Below are positions 1 to 10,945 of a DNA stretch of 64,000 nucleotides, piece by piece. A model generated the notes under the pieces. The model made no database searches. It saw only the letters and a program-made list of their open reading frames with translations, and was not told the origin of the DNA. The position numbers were made by a program, and so were the translations under genes. Position 1 is the first letter of the stretch; each line of letters opens with the position of its first letter. The DNA lies in assembly GCA_029931535.1 (NCBI GenBank), contig JAQPZY010001688.1:9866001-9930000 (forward strand), written 5' to 3'. The DNA comes from Margaritifera margaritifera. Lineage: Eukaryota > Mollusca > Bivalvia > Unionida > Margaritiferidae.

Positions 1-1329
1 CGGTATTAACGTAGGAAAAAAACAATATCCGCTACTTTTAAAATAAATAATACCATGTTGATCTTTAGTAATATAAGTATTATCCTCTAAAAATGTACAA
101 AGATTGCATGTTTTTACTGTATATTGTTTATCATAATACCTCCTATGGGGAGGTATTTTCTAGATTGAAAGGGAATCAACCAATATGATACTAAATGAGT
201 TAATTACCAAAGAAAGCCAATATAATCTCACGCCGACAGAAGTGTGAGGCAGTTGTTAGCTAATAAATTGACATCGACGAGACATACAAATGCCACGGAC
301 ATTACACATTTTGCTTTCATCTTTTTTTTTTTTTAAATCAAATTTTGCTTCACAAAGAAGTTAACAAATAATAGCCGATTTACAGTTTCCTGGACAGCTT
401 AGTTCATTTTTACTCAGTCTAGTAATTAACCTCTTGGCCAAGTACTGTCAATCACCTATTGCATAACATACACTCAAGTGGCTCGTTGATCAATCTAATT
501 AGTCAGCTAGATGTGAATGTTTATTAATAGCATTTGTCTCCACATGCTAGGTTGTTCAAGTGGTCTCTGGAGCCAATGGGTCACTAATACGATGTGTATT
601 ATAAAGCATATACAGTCTCAGATCTCTGTAACTTAGACATTTCATGTCCATTTTCAGTATATTGATACCAACAACTTGCTTGAAAAGTACTCTCTTAAGG
701 ATTATTTTTTCTTTTTTTTCAAGGAGCCTCCCTCCACCATATTTAAGTAACAGCTATGCTAATTATGGGGCGGTGCATTCTCAAATTGGTTTCCGCGCAA
801 TAAGTTGAATTCTGTTTTATGTAAGTCAATTAACTGTACTAAAATATATCTTAATAAACAGACACAAATACCCTACAAATTTACAAATTTACACCCTCCA
901 TGGATGCATTTGAAAAAATAGCCCAGAAAAACTGGTGTTATCATTGCATGTTCCTTTAGTAAACATGACAGGAATGTAGATCGATATGTATCACACGCAT
1001 TTAAAACCTAAACAGCAATAAATGATGGAAGTCAGCTTAATTCTGTACAGACATTTTTGGAAGGAAGAAAATCTCCCCGAAACCTTTTTTAAAAAAAATC
1101 TCCATTGTTTATTACTGTTGATGCTGCTGCTGATACTACTACTACTACTAATAATAATAATAAATAATAATAATGATAATAATAGCACTTGTCCATTTTC
1201 CCCAAAACCTTCTCAGTTATTGACTTCTGTCGTCCAATCTCACTGATAATTTCCTCGGTGAAATATTTAGATGATGGAAATTTGATATATTTACTATGCT
1301 AATTTTGTCTTTTCAAACAGATTTACCGT
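1..1329. other. AT-rich DNA without a recognised gene
   Basis: I see no coding exon here. The stretch holds a short perfect hairpin at 135-157, scattered A and T runs, and a trinucleotide (ACT/ATA)n patch at about 1128-1185. The short open frames around that patch translate only the repeat. Confidence 0.6.
135..157. repeat. Short perfect hairpin (9-bp arms)
   Basis: AATACCTCC at 135-143 is followed by a 5-base loop and its exact reverse complement GGAGGTATT at 149-157. No gene ends next to it, so a terminator role is not supported. It may be an end of an old mobile element. Confidence 0.6.
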
Positions 1330-1334
1330 AGAGT

Positions 1335-1850
1335 TTGCTATCGCACCAATGCACATCATTTGGCATCATTTTTTTTTCAAATCGTAGCATTCCGTGTCCA
1401 TACCGTTTGCTAAAGCACCATTTGCATGCCATTTGGTATTGTTTTGTTTTCAAATCATACCATTCCGTTTCCGTACTGTTTGCTAATGCACAGTTTCTGT
1501 ACCATTTTGTATCGTTTCATTTTCAAATCGTACCATTCCGTTTCCGTACCGTTTGCACACCATCTGGTATTGTTTTGTTTTCAAATCATACCATTCCGTT
1601 TCCGTACTGTTTGCTAATGCATAGTTTCTGTTCCATTTGGTATCGTTTCATTTTCAAATCGTACCATTCCTTTTCCGTGCCGTTTGCACACCATCTGTTA
1701 TCGTTTCATTTTCAAATCGTACCATTCCATTTCCGTACCCTATGCTAACGCACCATTTGCACACCATTTTGTATCGTTTTTTTTCGAATCGTACCATTCT
1801 GTTTCCATACCGTTTTTTTCTTTCTTCTCCATTTTTCAACGATTCTTTCA
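1335..1850 (+). repeat. Minisatellite with alternating 73- and 58-bp units
   Basis: The motif ACCATTCCGTTTCC followed by GTACCGTTTGC and TTTTCAAATC recurs near 1460, 1534, 1592, 1664, 1722 and 1795. Spacings alternate between about 73 and 58 bp because every other unit carries an extra block containing TAATGCA. The true unit is therefore a dimer of about 131 bp. Open frames across it on both strands are by-products of the repeat. Confidence 0.75.
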
Positions 1851-2684
1851 TTTTACGTATGGTTGCATACTGTTCCTGACAATTACCCGTTATTGCACTG
1901 CCTCCACTGTTACCTAAGCGGTCCGTTTACTAGTATTTGTGTACTGTTTCTCGTGTTTAAGTAGCATACGTTTCGTTTGACACCATTACCGACCATAATG
2001 TAGCGTTCACGTACATATCCCAGAAATAGGAGAAACATGATGTCCTTGTACAATCTGTGGAAAAGTGTACAGTACCCTTGGCTGCCTAGTCATATTGGCA
2101 TAAAAGGTAAAATGAAAGGCAGATAAAGCAGCCAAAGCTACCCTGCAGTCACCCGTTTCCGAATAGAAGATTCCACATACTGACTTAAATTATTGGATAA
2201 ATCAGCATGTTCGTCACGTTTGACAAAATATGTAGAATGAAAACTCCATAAATAAACTTAAGAACATCAAGCCCACTATATGTGAGTGGTATCCCTGGTA
2301 TCGAACAAATCGGAGAGATGAGGTGGTGTTGTGCCGATACGTATCGGACACACCTACTTGACTCGTGCGTACCTCCTGGAGTGTGAACCTGGACCTGAGT
2401 GTGTACCCTGCCAGTGTCCATTGACAGTGGAGCACATTCCTATCTAGTGTGTAGATTTCCAGTTCGTGACACAGAAGTAGTTTGATGTGAACTGTATCAA
2501 GAAACTGTACGAGGATGTTCCACCCGAGAAAATCTTGGAAATTTTAAGAGTATGTGGTTTGTACAAGAAATTTTAATCACGGCTTAAGGATTTTAAATGT
2601 GTTACCTTTACTTATTATTTTATGTACATTTTATAGAATTTTTACATCTTTACGTTTATATTTTATCTTGTAGTGCTTGGTTAT
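1851..2684. other. Unique-looking intergenic DNA
   Basis: No exon recognised. A 14-bp perfect palindrome, CCGATACGTATCGG, lies at 2334-2347 inside a slightly GC-richer patch (2280-2460). Minus-strand frames of 73-78 codons there have no recognisable domain. Confidence 0.5.
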
Positions 2685-3609
2685 ACACTGTTACGACTAG
2701 GGATAATGTAACAAAAGAAAAGACTCAAACAAGCTTTCAAGATTTAAACACAAATATTTAATTTCCTAAATATAAAAATATTTCAACAAACAATCAAAGT
2801 GAAAGAATTATAAATAATTTATAGTATAGAATATCCTTAAAGGTCCTAAATTGTTCTAAAGTTCACTGATCCGGAAGTTAATCCAAATGTTCCGAATGAA
2901 GTAGGTTCCTAATGAAACCTTCACTGTACTGATGTACTATCAAGAATCAGTTATATCCAAGTGTTATTAATTCCAAATAGTCCTTGTGAATATGGAGATC
3001 ACACAAGTTCTATAAATGTTTCCGATAATTCCACGGAGCTGTATAATTCTTAAAGTTTTAGAAGAAGTACTAAATCCTAAATGTACTGTATAATAATATC
3101 ACTGAAGCAGAACACCACACAAAATGAACCAATCTCGTTTATGACCTCTCAGGCTGACGAACTAAGCTAGAATCCCAACACACAGCAATATATCTTATTA
3201 TATAGCTTCTGACTGCGCAGAACAGAATAAGGAAAACCAATTTAAACTGTATTACGACTTAAAACCAATTTAATCCGTCTAGAAAACAACCTTCTCCAAA
3301 CCAATCAGAAACTAGGTTATGCGTGACACCGTTAAAGTACCTATGTACTGACGTTATTACCAGTCAACAAAGTATTGACTCGTATAGAACAATGAATCCA
3401 GGTCAAGAGTTCAACAAATTCTCACGCTCTAGCTCACGTGACATGATTCATATTTAACCGTCAATATTTTCCAAGACCAAAGTACTGGGTCAAATTGAAA
3501 TACCGAATATGTACTTTCTGCAAGACGACAGCTGTTAGAATATTATGCAGAGATCATAAAACTATACCATTATTTAAAAAGGAAATGATACATAATTCCG
3601 TAACAACAC
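2685..3609. mobile_element. LTR-like element, copy 1 (917 bp with ACAC target duplication)
   Basis: The element runs from TGTTACG at 2689 to the inverted match CGTAACA ending at 3605. It is flanked by a 4-bp direct repeat ACAC (2685-2688 and 3606-3609). Internal sequence next to the first end is shared with 9652-10473 and, reversed, with 51888-52582. TG...CA ends, a 4-bp duplication and no coding frame fit a solo LTR. A non-autonomous DNA transposon with short inverted ends is the alternative. Confidence 0.7.
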
Positions 3610-3731
3610 CTATTTAGAAGGCTTTATATTCCTAATATTTGTGCAATTCATTTTTACATTTTTACATTTTTGGAACATAATCTTTTGTTGGCACTACATA
3701 GCCACTTTTGTGCTGAGGTTCCGTAAAGCAA

Positions 3732-3892
3732 TACATACATACATACATACATACATACATACATACATACATACATACATACATACATACACACACACAC
3801 ATACATACATACATACATACATACATACATACATACATACATACATACATACATACATACATACATACATACATACATACATACATACATAC
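3732..3892. repeat. (CATA)n microsatellite
   Basis: About 160 bp of CATA repeats, interrupted once by a short (CA)n stretch near 3790. Its HTYI/MYVC open frames are not genes. Confidence 0.97.
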
Positions 3893-4289
3893 TCGTCTTC
3901 GCGCTGTTTTCCATATTGCAGAAGACGTTTCAAATACTGTGACAACACCGAATCCAACATCCCTACTGTCAGCTGCCTGCTAAGAGCTCCCAGCCGATAT
4001 CACTACATGGCAGCGGAGGATTTCATTTAAATCATCTAGTATTTCAGGGTTTGCTTCCATTTCTTTTAAATAATTATTTGATTGTGATAATAATACTTTA
4101 CCAAGTGATAATATACTTTGATATCTATTATAATCCTTATACATTCTTCCCTTTCAGGGGGTCCCAATAATGGTAGCATAAAAATAACAAATATATTGTC
4201 AGATAGATTACAGACAGACATACCGACAGGTATATCATTATCATCATCATCATGAAACATATCTACCATCATGGAGGGGGAACATAGAA

Positions 4290-5091
4290 ACTGACCTTGA
4301 TTCTAAATCAACTGACTCTCACCATTATATGCTCTCGACCAGCTGCAACCACCAGCACATAATAACAATCTTCCTTACACCAAACGCATATGTTCTAATC
4401 CGGCTACCTTTGAAAATTGACTCGTGGAGCTCAATGGTCACATTAAAGGAGGGTATACAGAAGGAGCCACACTGAGGAGACTATCAACAAAACCAGACTT
4501 ATAGATAAAGGAGCTTTACTGAAATAACAAAAAAAATACATGCGTCCCCTTCGTGTTTACTTTCCATCCCAATGCCCCAAACATACAACAGATCATTTGG
4601 AAGCTTTGGCATCAGATAGAATCCTCCGAAGTTCCTATGGTTGCGTACGGTAGACCTAAAAATCTGAAGGACCATCTGGTACGTACCAAGGTAACTTCAA
4701 ACAATACCACAGATTCAGGCACATACTATTGCAAAGACAAGCGTTGCCAAATTTGCAAACATATACCCGAAACCAAATCGTTCAGAAGTTCCGCGACAAT
4801 AGTAAGCTTCACTATCAATCGTAGTAAGAATGTCGAACTAAAAATGTAATTTATCTTCTAATATGCAAGATCTGTGCCACTCAATATGTTGGCAAAACCG
4901 TTGATTTCTTAAAAAGAATGAATAATCACAAGACTCGCAACAAAATCAACGCGAAACTCGCCAACCACAACAACTCGACTGGGCATTCAGTCGAGTCCCT
5001 CGAGATGCTTTCGATGGGATCTAACTTGGGGTGGAAAGATATTGAATACACACGTACGAAAAGACGCATGGTTTCCGTCCATTGTCCCTAG
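4290..5091 (+). mobile_element. Penelope-like retroelement fragment with GIY-YIG endonuclease end, frameshifted
   Basis: The frame 4553-4849 encodes a PNIQQIIWKLWHQIE block, then GRPKNLKDHLVR and a Cys cluster (YCKDKRCQICKH), the usual linker upstream of the GIY-YIG nuclease of Penelope-like elements. At about 4843 the coding sense shifts by one base and continues to the stop at 5089-5091. That part reads VIYLLICKICATQYVGKT, the GIY-YIG core, then an R-x-NNHK segment and NNSTGHS. Upstream DNA from about 4290 contains broken matches to the end of the reverse transcriptase region, with several stops. The copy is dead: truncated at the 5' end and frameshifted. A DIRS-type element is less likely. 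Confidence 0.75.
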
Positions 5092-6190
5092 TCTGGAATT
5101 AGGTCAAAATAAGTTGGTCCAATGTCCAATATTATTTTGATGTAGCTGTCTTCCTTATTCCAATGGCGTCAGTCCAGAAGAAAAGGAGGAGAAAGTTATT
5201 AAATAACAATAGATAGAAGAAATATTAATTATCTGATTCCGCCCAGACGGAAAAATTTCAGAGGAACCCTGCATATATCTTTGACAAGGTTTTAGTTTCT
5301 TTGGGAATGCTCATCTTTGTAGTATAATTCCAACAATGAAGGTCTGTATCTATATTTTATAATTAAGTTAGATGATTTTTTTTCTTCATCTTAATCTAAT
5401 TAAACAAAACATTTTCAAAGTCTTCATTAAGCATTTTTATTCTTGATAGAAATAGTGGTGGCAGAATGTGATCTTTAAGGGGAAGGAAACGTGTATCCGG
5501 ATGAAATCACAACATATACATGAGCTTACCTCCCCTTGCAGCATCGGCAAGAGACCTCACACTAGGTTGGGCAAAAGTGAAAAAAGAGCAGCTAAATCAC
5601 TGCGTTTTCCGTTCTTTTGAGTAGATAATCTCAGCACTTGAAAGTAATACGCATTTATTGTGTACCATTTTTCTGGCATTTAAGTATTATTCATTTGCAG
5701 AAAGTTGTGTTCGGATTATATTTGATGCGTTTTTATTAAAATTTTATAATTTTATTCGAATGCAATATGCTGGCCAATATCGACCTTATTGGGCAATTTT
5801 ACCGGCTTCAGCCTGTTGAAGATTTGCCTACAATCGGTGATCTATTCAAAGGAGTGTGGTACATGTGGTTTTCTGCTAAGTGTAAACATATTGTACTCAT
5901 CTTTATGAAACCAGTTCTGTTAAAAAAATGTTGTAAATTGAGACAGTCTCGTTTGTTTCATTGAAATCATGTTATGTGATAAACGTATATCCTTGTTCGC
6001 TGCGTCATTTTACATGTACAAGGTAAAAACGTCATTTAAAAATGACACGTTTATATTCGACTCCATCCATGTTTTGAACTGTACTGTCCAATCACGCATA
6101 TAAAAGCTTGTCAGGAACCTGTTCTGATAAGTTGTTTATTTTTGGGATAAGACATCTGGTCCAGTATAATTATTTAATATCTGATAGGCA
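5092..6190. other. AT-rich DNA without a recognised gene
   Basis: A plus-strand frame at 5767-5964 (65 codons) has no recognisable domain and no clear splice sites. Nothing else is supported. Confidence 0.5.
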
Positions 6191-6201
6191 TATACATACT
6201 A

Positions 6202-6303
6202 ACATACATACATACATACATACATACATACATACATACATACATACATACATACATACATACATACATACATACATACATACATACATACATAGATACA
6301 TAC
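6202..6303. repeat. (CATA)n microsatellite, second tract
   Basis: About 100 bp of CATA repeats, closely resembling the tract at 3732-3892. Confidence 0.97.
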
Positions 6304-6385
6304 ATTATTTCTGCACATACAAATATCTTATGAAAGCACGTGAATTTTATTTATTACATCTAATATGTAAGAGATATGTTTCGTA

Positions 6386-6660
6386 GAATCTCCACCCCAG
6401 AGAGAACAATATTTTGTATTTCTACGAAATAAATTGTATGAAAGTACCGTATCATCACTGTCATTGTCCGCCGCGATTACCCGTGACGTTACAAAGTGGG
6501 TTTGTGTTTACAATATCAATTTGAATTACGCAGTTGAGCCACGTGATTACGGTACATCCATGGCGAACAAAACCAACAATTTACTTACCAGTCGGGCATT
6601 TCTAATGATGAAGCTAAAATAGGAACGGATTCTTTTCATTTCGGCTCAAACAGTGCAGTG
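6386..6660. repeat. Dispersed repeat, copy 1 (partner at 38893-39190)
   Basis: The block begins at GAATCTCCACCCCAGA and keeps the same order of short matches as 38893-39190: TTGTATTTCTAC, AAATAAATTG, a GTCAC/GTTAC-rich stretch, ACTTACC, and AAAATAGGAAC. A 62-codon plus-strand frame (6434-6622) inside it is not conserved in the partner, so it is not called a gene. Confidence 0.65.
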
Positions 6661-7137
6661 ATCACAGTATCGAGCTTTTCTTTCGCTCCGGTGGGAAATC
6701 GTAACGAAACTTAGGTCCTCGTTGGTAGAAAAGACGCAGTTGAATTAAAACCAAACTTAAATCGAGGCTCGGTGTTGTTAAATGTGTCAATTAATGAAAA
6801 TATTTCACTCGAAAAATATTCTTATCTGTAGTGCATTCAAGCACTGTAGTGAACACAAACCGACCACGTAATGCAACAAGCCATTAGGTGAAACTCTAAT
6901 ATTTTCATATCATTAATTCATTTTTACATGTGCAATATGGCCATGTCGAACGCACGATAGATACGGGAGAGTTTTAACTTTTAACTAAAATATTTCCATA
7001 AGCATAAGTTTTTCTGAACTTCATGTACATTTTCCTTACTTATGATGCTAATATATGTCAAATAATATAGAGTGGGCATTTTCTTGGACACGTCCTTTAA
7101 CAATAACATATTAAAAACGAATTCAGGTTATTTTGTG

Positions 7138-7173
<36 letters not shown>

Positions 7174-7735
7174 ACAACAAATTCTCAATTAGTCAGGAAT
7201 ATAGCAAACTTATTTCCTAAATTTTGTATATAACTTGCCCTTCACTATCAAGATTATGAGAAAAATGAAGAAGAAAAAAAAAAGATAGAAAATGCCCATT
7301 TTTTCAGTCTTGTCAAGTTGTGCGTGCATGAAGACGTCATTCCCTTCGATGTTATGTAGGATTGTGTTGATGTTTTTAAATGAAAAACTGTAAGTCATAT
7401 AGATTACTATAAAAATGATGCCGCCATACACATTTTTAGATTCAATTAGCTTTGCAATGGATGATGTATTCTTAGAAGTAACTGAGATTTATAAAAGTTC
7501 ATCAGAACTCAAGGCTATTAATCAAATATTTTACTTAAAACGATACATAAATGGGGGATATAAAAGATACAACAGCTGTTCTCAAGCGTTTAAAACATCT
7601 TCAACAAGCAACGCTAAGCCCTGTTCACTTGTGAGCTGATAGAAACGTTGGAGAGTAGACTTCATATCGGAGTAGAGATCGCTAAATTCGTCTAACAAGT
7701 TTAATATTTGATATATAACAGTATCACGTACCTTT
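6661..7735. other. Intergenic DNA with poly(T)
   Basis: No exon recognised. A pure T run of about 34 bases lies at 7139-7172, possibly the tail of a minus-strand retroposon, though no recognisable body is attached. Confidence 0.5.
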
Positions 7736-7739
7736 GAAG

Positions 7740-8238
7740 CAAAGAATATGCATTATGTATATAAACTTCATAATGTGTAAATTTACTAGCAATTTGTACC
7801 TTTTACATACACACTTCATAATTCGTACATCTATCAATATGTACTATCTATATACACACTTTATAATTTGTACATCTACTATCAATGTGTACTATCTATA
7901 TATACACTTCACAATTCGTACATGTGATATCAATGTGTACTATCTATATATATATATACTTCACAATTCGTACATGTGATATCAATGTGTACTATCTATA
8001 TATATATACTTCACAATTCGTACATGTGATATCAATGTGTACTATCTATATATACTTCACAATTCGTACATGTGATATCAATGTGTACTATCTAAATACA
8101 TGTCACAATTTGTACATGTGATATCAATGTGTACTATCTATATATATATACTTCACAATTCGTACATGTGATATCAATGTGTACTATCTATATATATATA
8201 TACTTCACAATTCGTACATGTGATATCAATGTGTACTA

Positions 8239-8319
<81 letters not shown>

Positions 8320-8395
8320 TTCACAATTCGTACATGTGATATCAATGTGTACCATCTAAATACATGTCACAATTTGTACATTTCCAAGCTTATAA
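7740..8395 (+). repeat. About 55-bp minisatellite with nested variable (TA)n
   Basis: Units of TTCACAATTCGTACATGTGA then TATCAATGTGTACTATC recur about ten times. Each ends in an internal (TA)n of different length; the tract in one unit (about 8240-8319) has grown to about 40 dinucleotides. Flanking units are AAATACATGTCACAATTTG variants. Confidence 0.9.
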
Positions 8396-8407
8396 AATTA
8401 ACAGGAC

Positions 8408-8413
8408 TTTATT
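8408..8413 (-). promoter_or_regulatory. Polyadenylation signal AATAAA of the TRIM gene
   Basis: The minus strand reads AATAAA 127 bases beyond the stop codon at 8540, inside AAAATAAAGTCC. It gives the TRIM transcript a short 3' UTR. Confidence 0.6.
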
Positions 8414-8539
8414 TTGGTATGTCTTCCTCTTATAAAACCTGTCCCCAGCCATATGCAACTAAATGATCAGAATGTCAACATAATTTAAGTCTCAATGAAC
8501 AGAATATGAGGGATGAGAATCAACATTTGGTTTCATTAT

Positions 8540-9553
8540 TTACTTAAATCTGTAAAAGTTGAGTTTTCTTTCCTCTGCTCCAGAATTCGTTATAAGAAAC
8601 TTGTCACGGTTGTTGTTGAAACAGATGGCACGTGGACTCTTAGGAATACCGTCAGTTATGATTATAATGGGAGTACCGTCTGATGTCAGCTTGTGGATGT
8701 TGTTAGACGAGCACCCCATAACATACACATTATCATCTCTGTCTGTAGCAACACCTGAAGGACGCTTGAGACTGTCATGACTATATTTATACATCATCCT
8801 ACCATCCATGTCAAAACAGTACAGGGAATCGGCACAAAACACAGTCATGTACACTCGTGTACATGGTGAATTCAAAGCGATATAAGTATCGGAAGCGTCA
8901 CGCAGACAGTCAAACTGGTGACATTTTTCGTCTCCTGCACTGGTGATCAGGCTCCAGTAGTATATACCTTTTCCACAGGGACCAGATACAATTATCTCCC
9001 CTTTCCCTGCTGAAGTGACACCCTGACATTTATATCTGGTTTGAACCTGCCTGGTGGTTTTGATGATCCCGCTTGTTACAGACAGGAATTGAAGTGTTTT
9101 CTGATTTGGTATACAAACAGCTACATCTTCATGATCGACTACACATATACCAAATGGACTGTCTAGTAATGTAAAACTAGCAATGAATTGATATGAGGAG
9201 TTAAGCAGAAGAATTCTCTTGTTATCACAATCCGCCAGCATCACTTGACCCCCTGGTAAATATGTAACACCTAAAAACCAGGTACTCCAATCATCAGGCC
9301 CTTTTACCTTCACAAATCTCTCCATCTCAACCTGACATTCTTTCAGAGGCTTTTCTGCTCTTGATATCGGTAAACTTTCGCGTTCCTTTCTGCATATTAC
9401 CCTCCCAATATCAGACCCCTGGGCCAGGACACACTGGATTTGTGGATCAACTTGAAGATTTAACGTGACAGTCTCCATTCCATCAAACTTCTCTTTAATC
9501 TGTTCGTGGTACAACTTTACTTGCGATATCATTCTATCAGCCATGATAAATAT
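8540..9553 (-). CDS. TRIM family protein, exon 2: NHL-like beta-propeller domain
   Basis: This exon encodes the last 337 residues of the TRIM protein whose exon 1 is at 18172-19137. The minus strand reads TATTTTCAG then ATA TTT ATC ATG, so the exon opens at 9553 in phase 0, matching the phase-0 donor of exon 1. The first 80 residues continue the coiled-coil/linker (QVKLYHEQIKEKFDGM). The rest has repeated blade signatures such as LGVTYLPGGQVMLADCDNKR and SGVATDRDDNVYVMG, typical of NHL-type six-bladed propellers in TRIM2/3/32/71-like and mollusc TRIM proteins. The propeller probably binds the target protein or RNA. An ATG at 9544 could start a propeller-only product, but the clean splice junction favours the full protein. 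The frame is intact. A decayed duplicate lies at 61063-62273. Confidence 0.88.
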   Translation of the reverse strand: MFIMADRMISQVKLYHEQIKEKFDGMETVTLNLQVDPQIQCVLAQGSDIGRVICRKERESLPISRAEKPLKECQVEMERFVKVKGPDDWSTWFLGVTYLPGGQVMLADCDNKRILLLNSSYQFIASFTLLDSPFGICVVDHEDVAVCIPNQKTLQFLSVTSGIIKTTRQVQTRYKCQGVTSAGKGEIIVSGPCGKGIYYWSLITSAGDEKCHQFDCLRDASDTYIALNSPCTRVYMTVFCADSLYCFDMDGRMMYKYSHDSLKRPSGVATDRDDNVYVMGCSSNNIHKLTSDGTPIIIITDGIPKSPRAICFNNNRDKFLITNSGAEERKLNFYRFK

Positions 9554-9556
9554 CTG

Positions 9557-9559
<3 letters not shown>

Positions 9560-9650
<91 letters not shown>
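9560..9650. repeat. (TA)n tract adjoining the TRIM exon-2 splice acceptor
   Basis: About 45 TA dinucleotides lie immediately intron-side of the acceptor TTTTCAG, replacing the usual polypyrimidine tract. The LTR-like insertion begins just beyond it. Confidence 0.95.
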
Positions 9651-9651
<1 letters not shown>

Positions 9652-9655
<4 letters not shown>

Positions 9656-10469
9656 ACGACTCTATGGTCTAAGAAAAATGTAACAGAAAGAGAGTGAAAC
9701 CAAAAAATCAAGTAAAAATCAACATCAACAAGCAATTTATTTCTAGGCAATTAAAGTGAAAATTCAAAAAGACACTTACAGTAATGTGAATTAAAATCCA
9801 AATAATTCAACAAGTCTAAGTGTCCTAATTACAAGTCCTAAATATAGAATGTTCCGAATGAATGGCTGTATCCTTGAATGTGTTGATGTGTCAATGGTCT
9901 TTAATGTCCTGATGTGCCAGTAGTCTTTATTGTACTGATATGCCAAAATGAAGTACTCCAAAATATCTTTGAATAAGTTCACATAAATCCCCAAATCATC
10001 AATTCAAAATCCAAAATCCAAAAGTCTTGGACCACTTTTATAATCCAATGAATATTTTAAATAATTCCTCTCTCTCAATTTGGAATGATTTTCCACAAAT
10101 GTAATGGCTCTTTAAAAGACTGATGGTAATGTCGAAAGTGAAAAACTGTCCATTAAACATGGTATATATAAAGATAGGTCACATGACAGAACATTCTAGA
10201 ATAATAAATGGCCTATGTGGTTTTTGACACATAACTCAAATGAAATTCTGGTTTTATCTGTAAAGAAAATTAACCTTGACCTCAAACTGAAAAAACATCA
10301 TGTTTATCAAAACTATCCTTGAACTCAAATCTTAAGTAAACAACCTAATTCAAGGACAATATTTAAACATGTTTACCTGATACACAACATTAAGGTTTAA
10401 GCAACTATAAAGTGAAGAAACATTTCTAATTTCCTAAAATATTTATCATATTATATAAACATCATACAT

Positions 10470-10473
<4 letters not shown>
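9652..10473. mobile_element. LTR-like element, copy 2, inside the TRIM intron
   Basis: It starts TGTTACGAC at 9652 and ends CATAACA at 10473, with (TA)n on both sides. It shares ACAAGCAATTTATTTCTAG, AATTAAAGTGAAAATTCAAA and the AATGTTCC..GAATG stretch with the other two copies. The duplicated TRIM-intron segment near 62281-62330 lacks it and has only a short (TA)n at that point, so the insertion boundaries are directly supported. There is no coding capacity. Confidence 0.75.
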
Positions 10474-10515
<42 letters not shown>

Positions 10516-10530
10516 ATATATATATATCTA

Positions 10531-10593
<63 letters not shown>

Positions 10594-10600
10594 ACTATGT
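10474..10600. repeat. (TA)n tract, distal side of the LTR-like insertion
   Basis: TA repeats with a few TATC interruptions, probably the other half of the microsatellite into which the element inserted. Confidence 0.9.
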
Positions 10601-10791
10601 ATGTATATATACGTACCTGGTAAATAAAACTAATAGAGACTCTGTCAAATATATTTCTTTGCATTTTTTTAAACATATGAATTTGCTTCATTATAGGAAT
10701 AAAAATGAATGAAATAATTTAGTTCAGTATCCCATTAGTTTGAGTAATCCGAGTGTATAATACATCTCTCTCTCTCTCTCATGTGTGTGTG

Positions 10792-10870
<79 letters not shown>

Positions 10871-10945
10871 CAGTAAGACAAAATGAACGGGCATTTCAAC
10901 AATGTCATTAAGCTACCGCTTCACATTTCATCATGCACTGGCCCT
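10601..10945. repeat. Intron segment shared with 62310-62605, including (CT)n and (GA)n
   Basis: ACTAATAGAGACTCT, TTTGCATTTTTTTAAACATATG, AATTTAGTTCAGTATCCCAT and GAGATTTGCAGTAAG are shared in order with 62310-62605. A (GA)n tract of about 70 bp lies at 10795-10866 and is much shorter in the duplicate (about 62513-62525). Confidence 0.85.

Noticed and set aside
135..157. Hairpin as a transcription terminator
   Set aside because: There is no adjacent gene, and intrinsic terminators are a bacterial feature.
3641..4030. HTYI / MYVC frames over (CATA)n tracts, also at 6108-6386
   Set aside because: Pure tetranucleotide repeat translation; frames are open in several phases on both strands.
9506..9750. 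Open frames of alternating Ile-Tyr at this and other (TA)n tracts (also 8129-8359, 10446-10691, 13213-13539, 53053-53247, 55448-55696)
   Set aside because: They translate the dinucleotide repeat only; no non-repeat coding sequence or splice context supports them.
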